Positions 39,719-47,479 of a stretch of DNA of 64,000 bases are shown here, in pieces. Numbering within the stretch: position 1 is the stretch's first letter; each line of letters opens with the position of its first letter. Below the pieces are notes generated by a model that was given only the letters and a program-made list of their open reading frames with translations, made no database searches and was not told the DNA's origin. The translations under genes were made by a program, and so were the position numbers. The stretch covers positions 3,763,501 through 3,827,500 of the forward strand of contig NZ_CP109444.1 in the NCBI RefSeq assembly GCF_036227225.1, in the 5' to 3' direction. The stretch is from Streptomyces sp. NBC_01478 (GTDB lineage: Bacteria; Actinomycetota; Actinomycetes; Streptomycetales; Streptomycetaceae).

Positions 39719-40990
39719 TTGAAATCCATACGTGTTCGCATCGGTTTCCTCGGACTCACCCTGTTGGCGGGGCTTTCGGCCCCCACGACCGCCTCCGCGG
39801 CGACCACTGCCACCGCCACCGCCACGCCGACCGTGGAGGAGCAGCGGCTCGGCAAAGCCGTTCCGCAGGAGATTCTCAAGCGGTCCGGATTCGACACCGT
39901 GACACCGGCGTTCACCCGCGCCCTCGAAGCCGCGCACAGTTACGCGCAGGCCCGCCGCGTCGTCGTACGCGAAGGAACCGCGTTGTGGCGGCGGGCAGTT
40001 GACCGGGCGCAGGGGCGGGGGCCGGCCGGTGGGGATCTCAGTCGGGACGACGATCGGCCGTTGTACTGGGCGCGGTTGGGGATGACCCGGGAAGTACGGG
40101 CCTGGGAGCCGGAGTTCGGGGTCACGGACGGTCAACGGGCCGCGCTGCTGTCCGAGTTGGAGCGGACTTCGCGCGGGCAGAGCAGTATCCGGTATCCGCA
40201 GGAGAAGGGGCTCAAGCGCATCCTGGTGACCGGCTTCGACCCGTTCACGCTGGACCAGGACATCCGGATCTCCAATCCGTCCGGGGCCACCGCGCTCGCC
40301 CTCGACGGCACGGTGATCCAGACCGCGGACGGTCCGGCGCGGATCGAGACGGCCATGTTCCCGGTGCGGTGGGCCGACTTCGCGGAGGGAACCGTGGAGC
40401 GGACGCTGCGGCCGTATCTGCCGAAGGTGGACCTGTTCACGACCGTCAGCCAGGGACGGGTCGGCCGGTTCGACGTCGAGCGGACCAACGGGGCCTGGCG
40501 GGGCGGATATCCGGACAACGACACTGTGTCGCGGACGGAGACGATCCCCGTCGCCGACCCGGCCTCGCAGCCCCAGTGGACGTCGACGACCCTGCCGTAC
40601 AAGGCGATTGTGGCCGCCGCCACCGGGCGTTTCCCCGTCTACGACCACACCGACGTGACGGAGATTCCGGCGGGCGGCACCACTCCCGTCGTACGGCCGG
40701 ACGGGCCGACCGCGGGGTCCACGGCCCGGTCCGGGGGCGGTGGCAACTATCTCTCCAACGAGATCGCCTACCGGGCCACGCTGCTGCGGGACCGGCTCGG
40801 GCTGCACGACTCACTGCCCGGTGGTCATATCCACACGCCGGTACTGCAGTTCGGGACGGGGAACACGGACCCGGCGACGGGGGCGATCACCGATCCGGAG
40901 TTCATACGGAACAGGGTGGACATCATCGCGCAGGTCAGGGCGATGGTGACGGTGGCGATGGACACGGCGGCTGGTCAACCGGGTTCGTAG
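39719..40990 (+). CDS. Secreted pyroglutamyl-peptidase-like protein (C15 fold, Cys replaced by Ser)
   Basis: A 423-residue exported protein: Sec signal MKSIRVRIGFLGLTLLAGLS ending ...TTASA, a helical pre-domain (about 35-160), then a pyrrolidone-carboxylate peptidase fold (ILVTGFDPF at 168-176, FDVERTNGAW with the family Glu at 254, GGHIHTPVLQ with His 372). The position of the catalytic Cys holds Ser 346 (GNYLSNEIAYRATLL; classical enzymes have CN). It could be a serine variant or a binding protein. The start is TTG 39719, with GGAAGG 11 nt upstream; this is the only start that gives a full signal peptide. Confidence 0.78.
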   Translation: MKSIRVRIGFLGLTLLAGLSAPTTASAATTATATATPTVEEQRLGKAVPQEILKRSGFDTVTPAFTRALEAAHSYAQARRVVVREGTALWRRAVDRAQGRGPAGGDLSRDDDRPLYWARLGMTREVRAWEPEFGVTDGQRAALLSELERTSRGQSSIRYPQEKGLKRILVTGFDPFTLDQDIRISNPSGATALALDGTVIQTADGPARIETAMFPVRWADFAEGTVERTLRPYLPKVDLFTTVSQGRVGRFDVERTNGAWRGGYPDNDTVSRTETIPVADPASQPQWTSTTLPYKAIVAAATGRFPVYDHTDVTEIPAGGTTPVVRPDGPTAGSTARSGGGGNYLSNEIAYRATLLRDRLGLHDSLPGGHIHTPVLQFGTGNTDPATGAITDPEFIRNRVDIIAQVRAMVTVAMDTAAGQPGS

Positions 40991-41008
40991 GCGCCCGGTA
41001 CCGGTGCG

Positions 41009-41051
41009 GGCCGAAGCGGGGGCTGCCGCCCCCCACACCCCCGCTTCGGCC
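41009..41051. terminator. Bidirectional terminator
   Basis: Perfect 14-bp arms GGCCGAAGCGGGGG (41009-41022) and CCCCCGCTTCGGCC (41038-41051) between convergent genes. Confidence 0.9.
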
Positions 41052-41066
41052 TGAACGGCCTCGCCC

Positions 41067-41870
41067 TCAATCGCCGGACGGGCTGGACGGGCCGACGTCC
41101 TCGCCCTCCTGAAGAGTTCCCTCGGTCTCCTCCCCCAGCAGGTCCCGCGCCATCATCGTCGCCCCCGCCACCGCCCCCGGCATCAGGAACACCGCGACGA
41201 ACGGGACCAGGAAGGAGAGGCCGAGGGGGGTGCCGAAGCCCCAGATCAGGGTTTTGCGGGAGCGGAGGAGGGTGAGGCGGGCGCGGAGGTCGATGCCTCG
41301 GCGCTGGAGGGCCACCGCCGTCAGCTCCTCCGTGAGGAAGAAGCCCGTGACGAAGAAGCCGATCACCGGGATGAACGTCTGGCCTATGAACGGAACGAAG
41401 CCCAGGGCGAAGAGAAGGACGCCCCACAGCAGCGCGCGGACCAGGATGCGGAGGCTGTCGCGGGCCGAGATCCACAGTTCGTGCCAGAGGGGGAGGCCCG
41501 ATTCGGGGGCCGTGCCGTCCGGGGAGACGTCCCGGTCGACCTTCTCGGAGAGGGTCTCGTAGAAGGGCTGCCCTATGAGCAGCGTGACGGCGGTGAAGGT
41601 CAACACCGAGAGCAGCAGGGCCAGTACGAACAGGACCACCGTGAGGAAGCCGCGGAACAGACCCTGCCACGGGCTCGACCAGTCGTCCGCGAAGGGCGTC
41701 GTCCAGGTGACGAAGTCCTCGCCCCACAGGGCCAGTGCCACCAGCACCGCCACGTACAGGACCAGCGTGATCAGGCCGGGGATCAGCCCGAAGCCGTACT
41801 GGCGCCCATGCCGGGCCATCCAGCGCTGGCCCTTCAGGAGATAGCCGAATCCCGCCCCAAGATCACGCAT
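41067..41870 (-). CDS. EI24/CysZ-domain membrane protein
   Basis: A 267-residue polytopic membrane protein of the EI24 (CysZ-like) family, starting MRDLGAGFGYLLKGQRWMAR. Hydrophobic segments: YGFGLIPGLITLVLYVAVLV, TVVLFVLALLLSVLTFTAV, LLWGVLLFALGFVPFIGQTF, PLGLSFLVPFVAVFLMPGAV. The amphipathic PFYETLSEKVDRDV is typical. CysZ transports sulfate in enterobacteria, but most actinobacterial members are untested. An acidic tail ends the protein. The longer frame to 41909 was rejected because a -10 box lies in it. Confidence 0.85.
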   Translation of the reverse strand: MRDLGAGFGYLLKGQRWMARHGRQYGFGLIPGLITLVLYVAVLVALALWGEDFVTWTTPFADDWSSPWQGLFRGFLTVVLFVLALLLSVLTFTAVTLLIGQPFYETLSEKVDRDVSPDGTAPESGLPLWHELWISARDSLRILVRALLWGVLLFALGFVPFIGQTFIPVIGFFVTGFFLTEELTAVALQRRGIDLRARLTLLRSRKTLIWGFGTPLGLSFLVPFVAVFLMPGAVAGATMMARDLLGEETEGTLQEGEDVGPSSPSGD

Positions 41871-41883
41871 GGGAGAGACTTTA
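41871..41883 (-). promoter_or_regulatory. -10 box for leaderless EI24 mRNA
   Basis: TAAAGT (41883-41878) ends 7 nt before ATG 41870. Confidence 0.5.
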
Positions 41884-41938
41884 CGGTGCGCCTCATACGG
41901 GGTCGACACCCGTTACGGACCCGTGTTCGACGCAACGG

Positions 41939-42808
41939 TCAGGCGCTCACGGTGGACACGCCCACCACGACCCCCTGGTCCGCCGCCGGCGCCACCGCCG
42001 CCGTCACCCGTACCGCGGTCGCCCGGGCCACCCGGCCCGCGCGGGAGGTCGCCGCGAGGAGGGCGGGCTGGAGCTGTTCCAGGGCGGAGACCAGGAGTTC
42101 CTCGCCCGCGACCAGCATCGGGCCGGCCGCCTTCGTGGTCGCCGCCGCGGCCTCCGTGAGGTCGGCGAGGGGCGGCAGGGCGGCCCGGACGACGCCCACG
42201 CCCGCCACCGCGGCCCGTTGCGCGAGGGCCACCTGGAAGGGCAGCAGCGGGGCCAGCGCGGCCGTCAACGCCTCGGCGATGCGCCGGAGTTCGGGCGACG
42301 CGTCGACGAGGGCGTCGGCGAGCGCCCGGATCAGCGGGGTGAGGGCGAGCACCGTGCCCGCGGCCACGCCCGCCGCCGCGGGCAGCAGCGGGGCGGCCGC
42401 CTCGATCAAGTCACCGAGTGCCGTGGTGAATTCCTCGACCGCCGGTTCCACCGCGTCCAGGACGGGCAGCAGGCTGTCGCCGAGGACGGTCAGGAGCGCC
42501 TGCGCCGGTGCGCTCACCGGGTGCACGGCCAGCGGGGCGCCGGTCGTGCCGAGCCGGGTCAGGGTGTCGACGATGCGGTAGAACGCCTCCTGGGCCTGCG
42601 GCGACGCGCTCGCCTCGGCCAGTTCGGCGGTGGTCTCGCGCAGCACCCGCAGCGCCTCGGCCCCTGAACCGTCGCGTGGATCAAGGGTGTTGATCGCGAT
42701 CCTGGTGATGTTCCCGGCCGTGTCCAGGAGTTGGCCGGTGATGTCGGTGGTGCTGCGTGCCATGCGCAGCATCTCGTCCCTGCTGGGGAGCGAAGGGATC
42801 GTTGCCAT
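41939..42808 (-). CDS. Conserved hypothetical helical protein
   Basis: A 289-residue protein (GAGGAG before ATG 42808) made almost entirely of Ala/Leu/Val-rich amphipathic helices. It begins MATIPSLPSRDEMLRMARST and contains PLLPAAAGVAAGTVLALTPL and ALTAALAPLLPFQVALAQRA. No catalytic motif or signal peptide is visible. The pattern resembles apolipoprotein- or phasin-like surface-binding proteins, but I do not recognise a family. Codon use is normal. Confidence 0.7.
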   Translation of the reverse strand: MATIPSLPSRDEMLRMARSTTDITGQLLDTAGNITRIAINTLDPRDGSGAEALRVLRETTAELAEASASPQAQEAFYRIVDTLTRLGTTGAPLAVHPVSAPAQALLTVLGDSLLPVLDAVEPAVEEFTTALGDLIEAAAPLLPAAAGVAAGTVLALTPLIRALADALVDASPELRRIAEALTAALAPLLPFQVALAQRAAVAGVGVVRAALPPLADLTEAAAATTKAAGPMLVAGEELLVSALEQLQPALLAATSRAGRVARATAVRVTAAVAPAADQGVVVGVSTVSA

Positions 42809-42975
42809 GGGAACTCCTCGCCGTGCGCAGTCGTGCCCTGTGCTCAGCATGCCCCTTCCGTGGCCCCGCGAATGCGCCATCCGGGGCATCGGCGCACCGA
42901 CAACTTCCTGTTCACCGTTGAGTCGAACAGGTGCGGCTCGCCGTACCGATCTCTGGAACCAAAGAGGAGGTACGC

Positions 42976-43185
42976 GTGCGCACCATTGCCGGAGCCGTCC
43001 CCCCGAGACCCGTTCTGATCACCGCCGTCGCCCCGACCACCGCCGCCGGTCCACTCCCGCTCCAGCCTCCCGGCCATCGAATGTCCCCGCGCCCACACCA
43101 TTGGGGCCGACGCGGCGGGGCGACCCTCGACGGGGGAACTCCCGCAGGTCGGACAGGCGTTGTTCACCATGGCACACACCAGTGA
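42976..43185 (+). CDS. Possible small protein with strong ribosome site
   Basis: A 69-residue frame starting at GTG 42976, 5 nt after AGAGGAGG (42963-42970), a near-consensus site in an otherwise empty 414-bp gap (42809-43222). The product, MRTIAGAVPPRPVLITAVAP then TTAAGPLPLQPPGHRMSPRP, is rich in Pro, Gly and His and resembles nothing I know; G/C at third positions is good in its first half only. It ends 38 bp before the serine-hydrolase gene. The opposite strand has an overlapping open frame (42844-43179) with a CPTCG motif, and the two exclude each other as normal genes. Confidence 0.35.
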   Translation: MRTIAGAVPPRPVLITAVAPTTAAGPLPLQPPGHRMSPRPHHWGRRGGATLDGGTPAGRTGVVHHGTHQ

Positions 43186-43222
43186 CGGCTCACGCGAGCA
43201 GCGGATCAGTGGAGGAGAGCAG

Positions 43223-44377
43223 ATGACCCAGGAGATCCACGGCGCCGTAGCCGACGGCTTCGAGCCGGTGCGGGAGGAGTTCGCCGCGTTCGTGGCGACG
43301 GAACGCGCCGATTATGAGGGCCAGTTGTGTGCATACGTACATGGCCGACGGGTCGTCGACCTGTGGGCCGGGCCACCCGGCAGCGACGGCGACTCCCTCC
43401 ATGGCGTGTTCTCGTCCACGAAGGGCGCCGCGCACCTCGTGGTGGCGCTGCTCGTGCAGGACGGCACGCTGGAGCTGGACCGCAAAGTGACGTACTACTG
43501 GCCGGAGTTCGCCTCCGAGGGCAAGGGCGCGCTGACGCTGCGCGAACTGCTCGCGCACCGGGCGGGCCTGGTCGGCACGGACACCGGCTTCACTCCCGAG
43601 GAGCTGGCCGACGACCGCGCGGTCGCCGAACGCCTGGCCGACCAGCGGCCGTTCTGGCGTCCCGGCACGGCCTTCGGCTATCACGCCCTGGTGATCGGCG
43701 CGTTGACCGGCGAGATCGTACGGCGGGCCACGGGCCGTTCGCTTCAGGAGGTGCACGAGGAGAGAGTGCGCGCGCCGTACGGCCTGGACTTCTTCCTCGG
43801 CCTGCCGACGGCACACGAGCCCCGGTTCCGCACCGTCCAGCCCTGGTCGCTGACCCCGGAGCAGGAGGCGGAGCTCGCCGCGGAACCGCCCGCCCCGCAC
43901 AGCCTCTCCGCGATCGCCTACAACGAACACGCGGCCCAGCCGACCGATCTGCCGTCCCTGCCGAACGAGCGGGCGTTCCGGGCGAAGGGTCCGGCGTCCT
44001 TCGGCGGGGTGGCGTCGGCGCGCGGTCTGGCCGGCCTGTACGCGGCGGCGATCAGCGTGGTCGAGGACCGCGCCGCGCTGCTCAAGCCGGACACAGTGGC
44101 GGAGTTCGGCCAACTCCACTCCGTCGGCTACGACGTGGTGGCCGGCACGCACAAGGCATACGGCCTGGGTTTCCAGGCGACCGCGGCCGCCTGGTACCCG
44201 TTCCTGGGCGCCGGCACCATCGGCCACAGCGGCGCGGCGGGCTCCCAGGCCTTCGCCGACCCCCGCAGCGGTCTGGCCTACGGCTACACCAGGCGCCGTT
44301 TCACCTACCCCGGCGGAGCGGCCCCCGAGAACACCCGCCTGGCACAAGCGGTCCACAAGGCAACCCTGGCCAACTGA
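43223..44377 (+). CDS. Serine hydrolase, class C beta-lactamase / EstB-like
   Basis: A 384-residue cytoplasmic esterase-type protein starting MTQEIHGAVADGFEPVREEF with GGAGGAG upstream. SxxK: GVFSSTKGAAHLVVALLV; the second motif Y-x-N is changed to FGYHALVIG (Tyr-His-Ala), as in EstB-type esterases; the third is TIGHSGAAGSQAF. DPRSGLAYGYTRRRF ends the domain. The substrate is an ester or beta-lactam-like compound. It lies alone before a long repeat-rich gap. Confidence 0.88.
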   Translation: MTQEIHGAVADGFEPVREEFAAFVATERADYEGQLCAYVHGRRVVDLWAGPPGSDGDSLHGVFSSTKGAAHLVVALLVQDGTLELDRKVTYYWPEFASEGKGALTLRELLAHRAGLVGTDTGFTPEELADDRAVAERLADQRPFWRPGTAFGYHALVIGALTGEIVRRATGRSLQEVHEERVRAPYGLDFFLGLPTAHEPRFRTVQPWSLTPEQEAELAAEPPAPHSLSAIAYNEHAAQPTDLPSLPNERAFRAKGPASFGGVASARGLAGLYAAAISVVEDRAALLKPDTVAEFGQLHSVGYDVVAGTHKAYGLGFQATAAAWYPFLGAGTIGHSGAAGSQAFADPRSGLAYGYTRRRFTYPGGAAPENTRLAQAVHKATLAN

Positions 44378-44495
44378 CCCAAGGGCACAGCCCCGGCCGA
44401 CTTACCCAAGGGCGTGGGCCCTGGCCAACGGCAAGGGTCCACCAAGTCGGTCTGTCCCCACGCGTCGGCCGAGAGGGAGCCGTAGGGGCGCGCCG

Positions 44496-44555
44496 GTGTC
44501 GAGAGCCCCAGCGCGCGGAGGCGCGCAGCGCCGAGCACGGTGGGGCTCTCGACAC
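44496..44555 (+). terminator. Large hairpin after the serine-hydrolase gene
   Basis: Perfect 15-bp arms GTGTCGAGAGCCCCA (44496-44510) and TGGGGCTCTCGACAC (44541-44555). The 30-nt loop can itself fold through GCGCGC-GGAG-GCGCGC. Adjacent GCATATCGAG resembles the dispersed repeat. Confidence 0.75.
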
Positions 44556-44638
44556 AGCCACGCGCCGGCAGGCGCATATCGAGCACGGCAGCGCCCCGAA
44601 GGCGACCGAACCAAAGAAGGTGCGCGCGGGCAACTGGC

Positions 44639-44778
44639 CAACACCGGCCCAGCTACACGGCACTCTCCCAACACGGGCCCACCCACGCGGCACCTTTCCA
44701 ACACCGGCCCAGCCCCACAACACCTGACCAACACCGGCCAGCTAAACGGCACTTCCCCAACACCGGCCCAGCAACGCC
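44639..44778. repeat. 4.7 tandem copies of a 30-bp unit
   Basis: Units begin at 44639, 44669, 44699, 44729 and 44758, each starting CAACAC(C/G)GGCC and ending GGCACnnTnC-like. There are no unique spacers. The block fills the end of the 441-bp gap 44378-44818, which has no supported gene. Confidence 0.8.
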
Positions 44779-44818
44779 AAGTACGTCACCACGCCGGTGC
44801 CCCAACCACCCGCTCACC

Positions 44819-45817
44819 TCAAAGCTTGACGATCATCTTCCCCGTGTTGTCCCCCCGCAACTGCCCGAGGAACGCCTCAAGGTTGTTCTCGATCCCCTCG
44901 ACGACGGTCTCCCGGTACTTCAACTCCCCGGAAGCCACCCACGCCCCGACCTCCCGCACGAACTCCGGCTGAAGGTCGTAGTGATCGCCGACGAGGAACC
45001 CCTCGATCCGCCCACGGGTCTGGATGAGACGCCCCAGGTTCTTCGGCCCGGCGACCGGCTCGGTGCTGTTGTAGACCGAGATCATGCCGCAAATGGCAAT
45101 ACGCCCACGCTCGTTGAGCGACCCGATCGCCGCTTCCAGGTGGTCGCCGCCGACATTGTCGAAGTAGACATCGACACCGTCGGGAGCAGCCTCACGGAGC
45201 TGCTGACCGACCGGCCCGTTCTTGTAGTTGAAGGCCGCGTCGAAGCCGTACTCCTCCACAAGAAGCTTGACCTTCTCGTCGGACCCGGCGGAGCCGATGA
45301 CCCGGGACGCGCCCTTGAGCTTGGCGATCTGCCCGACCTGGCTGCCGACGGCACCCGCGGCGCCGGAGACGAAGACCGAGTCGCCCTCCTTGAAGGACGC
45401 GGTGCGCAGCAGGCCGGCGTAGGCGGTGAGGCCGGTCATGCCGAGGACGCCGAGGTAGGTGGAGAGCGGGGCGAGGTCGGGGTCGACCTTGACGGCGCCC
45501 TTGGCGTCGATGGTCGCGTACTCGCGCCAGCCGCCGAAGTGCAGGACGTGGTCGCCGGCCGCGAAGCCCTCGGCGTTCGACTCGACGATCTCGCCGACCG
45601 CGCCGCCCTGCATGACCTTGCCGAGCTCGAAGGGGGCGACGTACGACTTGGCGGCGCTCATGCGGCCGCGCATGTACGGATCGACGGACAGGTACTTGTT
45701 CCGCACCAGCACCTGCCCCTCGCCCGGGGTCCGGGTCTCGGTCTCCACCAGGGCGAAGTCCTCGGGCTTCGGCCAGCCGACGGGACGGCTGAGCAGGTGC
45801 CATTCGCGGTTGATCAT
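44819..45817 (-). CDS. NADP-dependent zinc-free MDR oxidoreductase (curcumin/leukotriene reductase-like)
   Basis: A 332-residue medium-chain reductase that reduces double bonds of enones or acts as quinone oxidoreductase. Typical start INREWHLLSRPVGWPKPEDF, substrate-site SVDPYMRGRMS, nucleotide motif SGAAGAVGSQVGQIAKLKGA, and YFDNVGGDHLEAAI. No zinc-binding Cys pattern. The ATG at 45817 is chosen since the family always begins here; AGGAAGG lies 9 nt before it. It is divergent from a MarR gene with two palindromes between them, so it is probably induced by electrophilic compounds. Confidence 0.92.
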   Translation of the reverse strand: MINREWHLLSRPVGWPKPEDFALVETETRTPGEGQVLVRNKYLSVDPYMRGRMSAAKSYVAPFELGKVMQGGAVGEIVESNAEGFAAGDHVLHFGGWREYATIDAKGAVKVDPDLAPLSTYLGVLGMTGLTAYAGLLRTASFKEGDSVFVSGAAGAVGSQVGQIAKLKGASRVIGSAGSDEKVKLLVEEYGFDAAFNYKNGPVGQQLREAAPDGVDVYFDNVGGDHLEAAIGSLNERGRIAICGMISVYNSTEPVAGPKNLGRLIQTRGRIEGFLVGDHYDLQPEFVREVGAWVASGELKYRETVVEGIENNLEAFLGQLRGDNTGKMIVKL

Positions 45818-45892
45818 CACAAGCGCCTTCCTGGTGCGGGGTTGTGCGGGCCGTGCGGGGTTGTTCCCATCGCGTCCCATGGTGCCAAATAC

Positions 45893-45939
45893 TTCAGTAC
45901 CTGAAACAACAATGCTCCTGAATATTTCATGATGTCAAG
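45893..45939. promoter_or_regulatory. MarR operator region
   Basis: Two palindromes, TTCAG-TAC-CTGAA (45893-45905) and TGAA-TAT-TTCA (45919-45929), lie next to a minus-strand TTGACA (45939-45934) that is the probable -35 of the oxidoreductase gene. Confidence 0.6.
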
Positions 45940-45947
45940 TAACGGGG

Positions 45948-45960
45948 TACGCTTGAGGGC
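45948..45960 (+). promoter_or_regulatory. -10 box for leaderless marR mRNA
   Basis: TACGCT (45948-45953) ends 7 nt before ATG 45961. Confidence 0.5.
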
Positions 45961-46398
45961 ATGGCCACACCCGAAAAGACGCGCCGCCTCGACCCCGTGA
46001 CCATGGAGGTCGTCGAGCTGATCGGCGATGTCGTGTCGCGGTTCTACGCGGACTACGAGGAGGCGGCGGCCGACCACACGCTGACCGGGGCGCAGGCCAG
46101 GCTGCTCAGTCTGCTGTCCCTGGAGCCGCTGCCGATGCGCAAGCTGGCGCGAAAGCTGAAGTGCGAGCCGTCGAACGTCACGGGGATCGTGGACCGGCTG
46201 GAGGCGCGCGGCCTGGTGGAGCGCCGCCCCGACCCCGCCGACCGACGCGTGAAGCTGGCGGCGGCCACGGACGAGGGACGCCGGGTGGCCCGCAGCCTGC
46301 GCGAGTCGCTCCGCTTCGCCCGCGAGCCGCTCGCGGGACTGTCGGACGAGGAGCGGCTGGCGTTGCGGGGGTTGTTGCAGCGGATGCTGGAGGACTGA
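45961..46398 (+). CDS. MarR family regulator
   Basis: A 145-residue winged-helix regulator: AQARLLSLLSLEPLPMRKLA, then RKLKCEPSNVTGIVDRLEAR (recognition helix) and GLVERRPDPADRRVKLAAAT (wing). One Cys (in LKCEPS) next to the recognition helix could sense oxidants, as in OhrR-like proteins, though this is only positional. It probably represses the divergent oxidoreductase gene and itself. Confidence 0.9.
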   Translation: MATPEKTRRLDPVTMEVVELIGDVVSRFYADYEEAAADHTLTGAQARLLSLLSLEPLPMRKLARKLKCEPSNVTGIVDRLEARGLVERRPDPADRRVKLAAATDEGRRVARSLRESLRFAREPLAGLSDEERLALRGLLQRMLED

Positions 46399-46471
46399 GC
46401 GGGGCGGCTCGGCGGCACCACCACAAGACCGGGCCACTCACAGAACGTGGCGGCTCACAGGACCCTGCGGC

Positions 46472-47269
46472 TCAGGAACACCACCAGAGAATCTGCTTGC
46501 ACGTCTCCGAAGGTGACGGTGTCGGGCTCGGGTCCGAGGTCGTCGGGTCCGAGGTGGGGGTGTCCGTCGAGCCCGTCGAGGTGGTGGCCGTCGGGGAGGT
46601 GGACGTGTTCACGCCCGTGCCCGTGGTCGCCGACCGGCCCGACTTGCCGAGGTTGCCGTCGCCGTCGTCGGCGGACTTCGACGCCGAGGGAGAGGCCGAC
46701 GAGGACGCCGAGGGGTCCGGTGACGCCGTGCCCGTGCCGGTGGGGGTGCCGACGGTCTTCGTGACGTCCAGCGGCTCGGCCGTCTCGCTCGCCTCCGCGT
46801 CCGCACCACCCTCGGCGGACGCGCCCGGCGCCGCGGATCCCGGGATCGAGAACGGCGCGTCCGTGCCCAGCTCTGCCAGACTCAGGCCGCCCGCCGCCAG
46901 TAGGAAACCAGCCGTTATCAGGAGCACCCGGCGACGGCGCCGGCGATGTGCCGCGGCCTTGCGATCGCGACGGCTCGCACCCGCCGTACCGTCCGGGCTC
47001 TCGACGTCGCCGGTGTCGCCGGTGTCGCTCTCGTTGTCGACTCCGTGCCCGTGTCCGCGGCTCCTCCGCCGCGCCGCGCGCCCCTGCGGCTCGCCGTGCC
47101 CGGTCCCGGCGTCTTCCTCGTGTACGTCGGCGGGCGCGGCCGCGTCGGACGTGTGCGGGTGCGCGCGGGCTCCGCTCAGGTCGGCGTGAGTCGGCTCGGC
47201 TGGTGTGCCGCACCCCGGGCACGCGAGGGCGCCGTTCAGGTGTCGGCCGCAGGGGTGGCAGTAGTCCAT
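46472..47269 (-). CDS. Zinc-ribbon, single-pass membrane protein with Ser/Thr-rich tail
   Basis: A 265-residue protein: N-terminal zinc ribbon MDYCHPCGRHLNGALACPGC (two CxxC pairs), a charged linker with many His, Arg and Asp, a basic stretch then one helix (VLLITAGFLLAAGGLSLAEL at about 115-134), and a long extracellular Ser/Thr/Pro/Asp tail ending SETCKQILWWCS. The tail could be O-mannosylated or span the wall; the last 9 residues with two Cys and two Trp look like a small disulfide-closed tip. No family function is known to me. TAGTCT ends 9 nt before the ATG. Confidence 0.75.
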   Translation of the reverse strand: MDYCHPCGRHLNGALACPGCGTPAEPTHADLSGARAHPHTSDAAAPADVHEEDAGTGHGEPQGRAARRRSRGHGHGVDNESDTGDTGDVESPDGTAGASRRDRKAAAHRRRRRRVLLITAGFLLAAGGLSLAELGTDAPFSIPGSAAPGASAEGGADAEASETAEPLDVTKTVGTPTGTGTASPDPSASSSASPSASKSADDGDGNLGKSGRSATTGTGVNTSTSPTATTSTGSTDTPTSDPTTSDPSPTPSPSETCKQILWWCS

Positions 47270-47284
47270 GACGCCGGAAGACTA
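47270..47284 (-). promoter_or_regulatory. -10 box for the zinc-ribbon gene
   Basis: TAGTCT (47284-47279) ends 9 nt before ATG 47269, without a ribosome site. Confidence 0.4.
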
Positions 47285-47290
47285 AGTTCC

Positions 47291-47321
47291 TCACAGGTAA
47301 CGTTCATAGTCACGCCTGTGA
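47291..47321. promoter_or_regulatory. Inverted repeat TCACAGG / CCTGTGA
   Basis: Seven-base arms at 47291-47297 and 47315-47321 with a 17-nt spacer, just upstream of the zinc-ribbon -10. Candidate operator; no regulator is assigned. Confidence 0.4.
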
Positions 47322-47440
47322 AAGTTGTGTGGGGACGTGGCGGGAAACGACAAGAATCGACACGAACCGACGCGGCCGGTCGGCACGTCGATCGGTGCGC
47401 CGGTCGCGCCCCTTGCCGAAACCGTTACATGTTCGACCCA

Positions 47441-47470
47441 TTGACACCCCCGCCCCGCCGTCCTTACTGT
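47441..47470 (+). promoter_or_regulatory. Housekeeping-type promoter of the sugar-acid operon
   Basis: TTGACA (47441-47446), 18-nt spacer, TACTGT (47465-47470), 66 nt before the dehydratase start. It is the closest match to sigma-70 consensus in the window. Confidence 0.75.
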
Positions 47471-47479
47471 CTGCCCAGC

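Noticed and set aside
44639-44778. CRISPR-like regular repeats
   Set aside because: The units are head-to-tail without spacers, are degenerate, and no cas gene is near.
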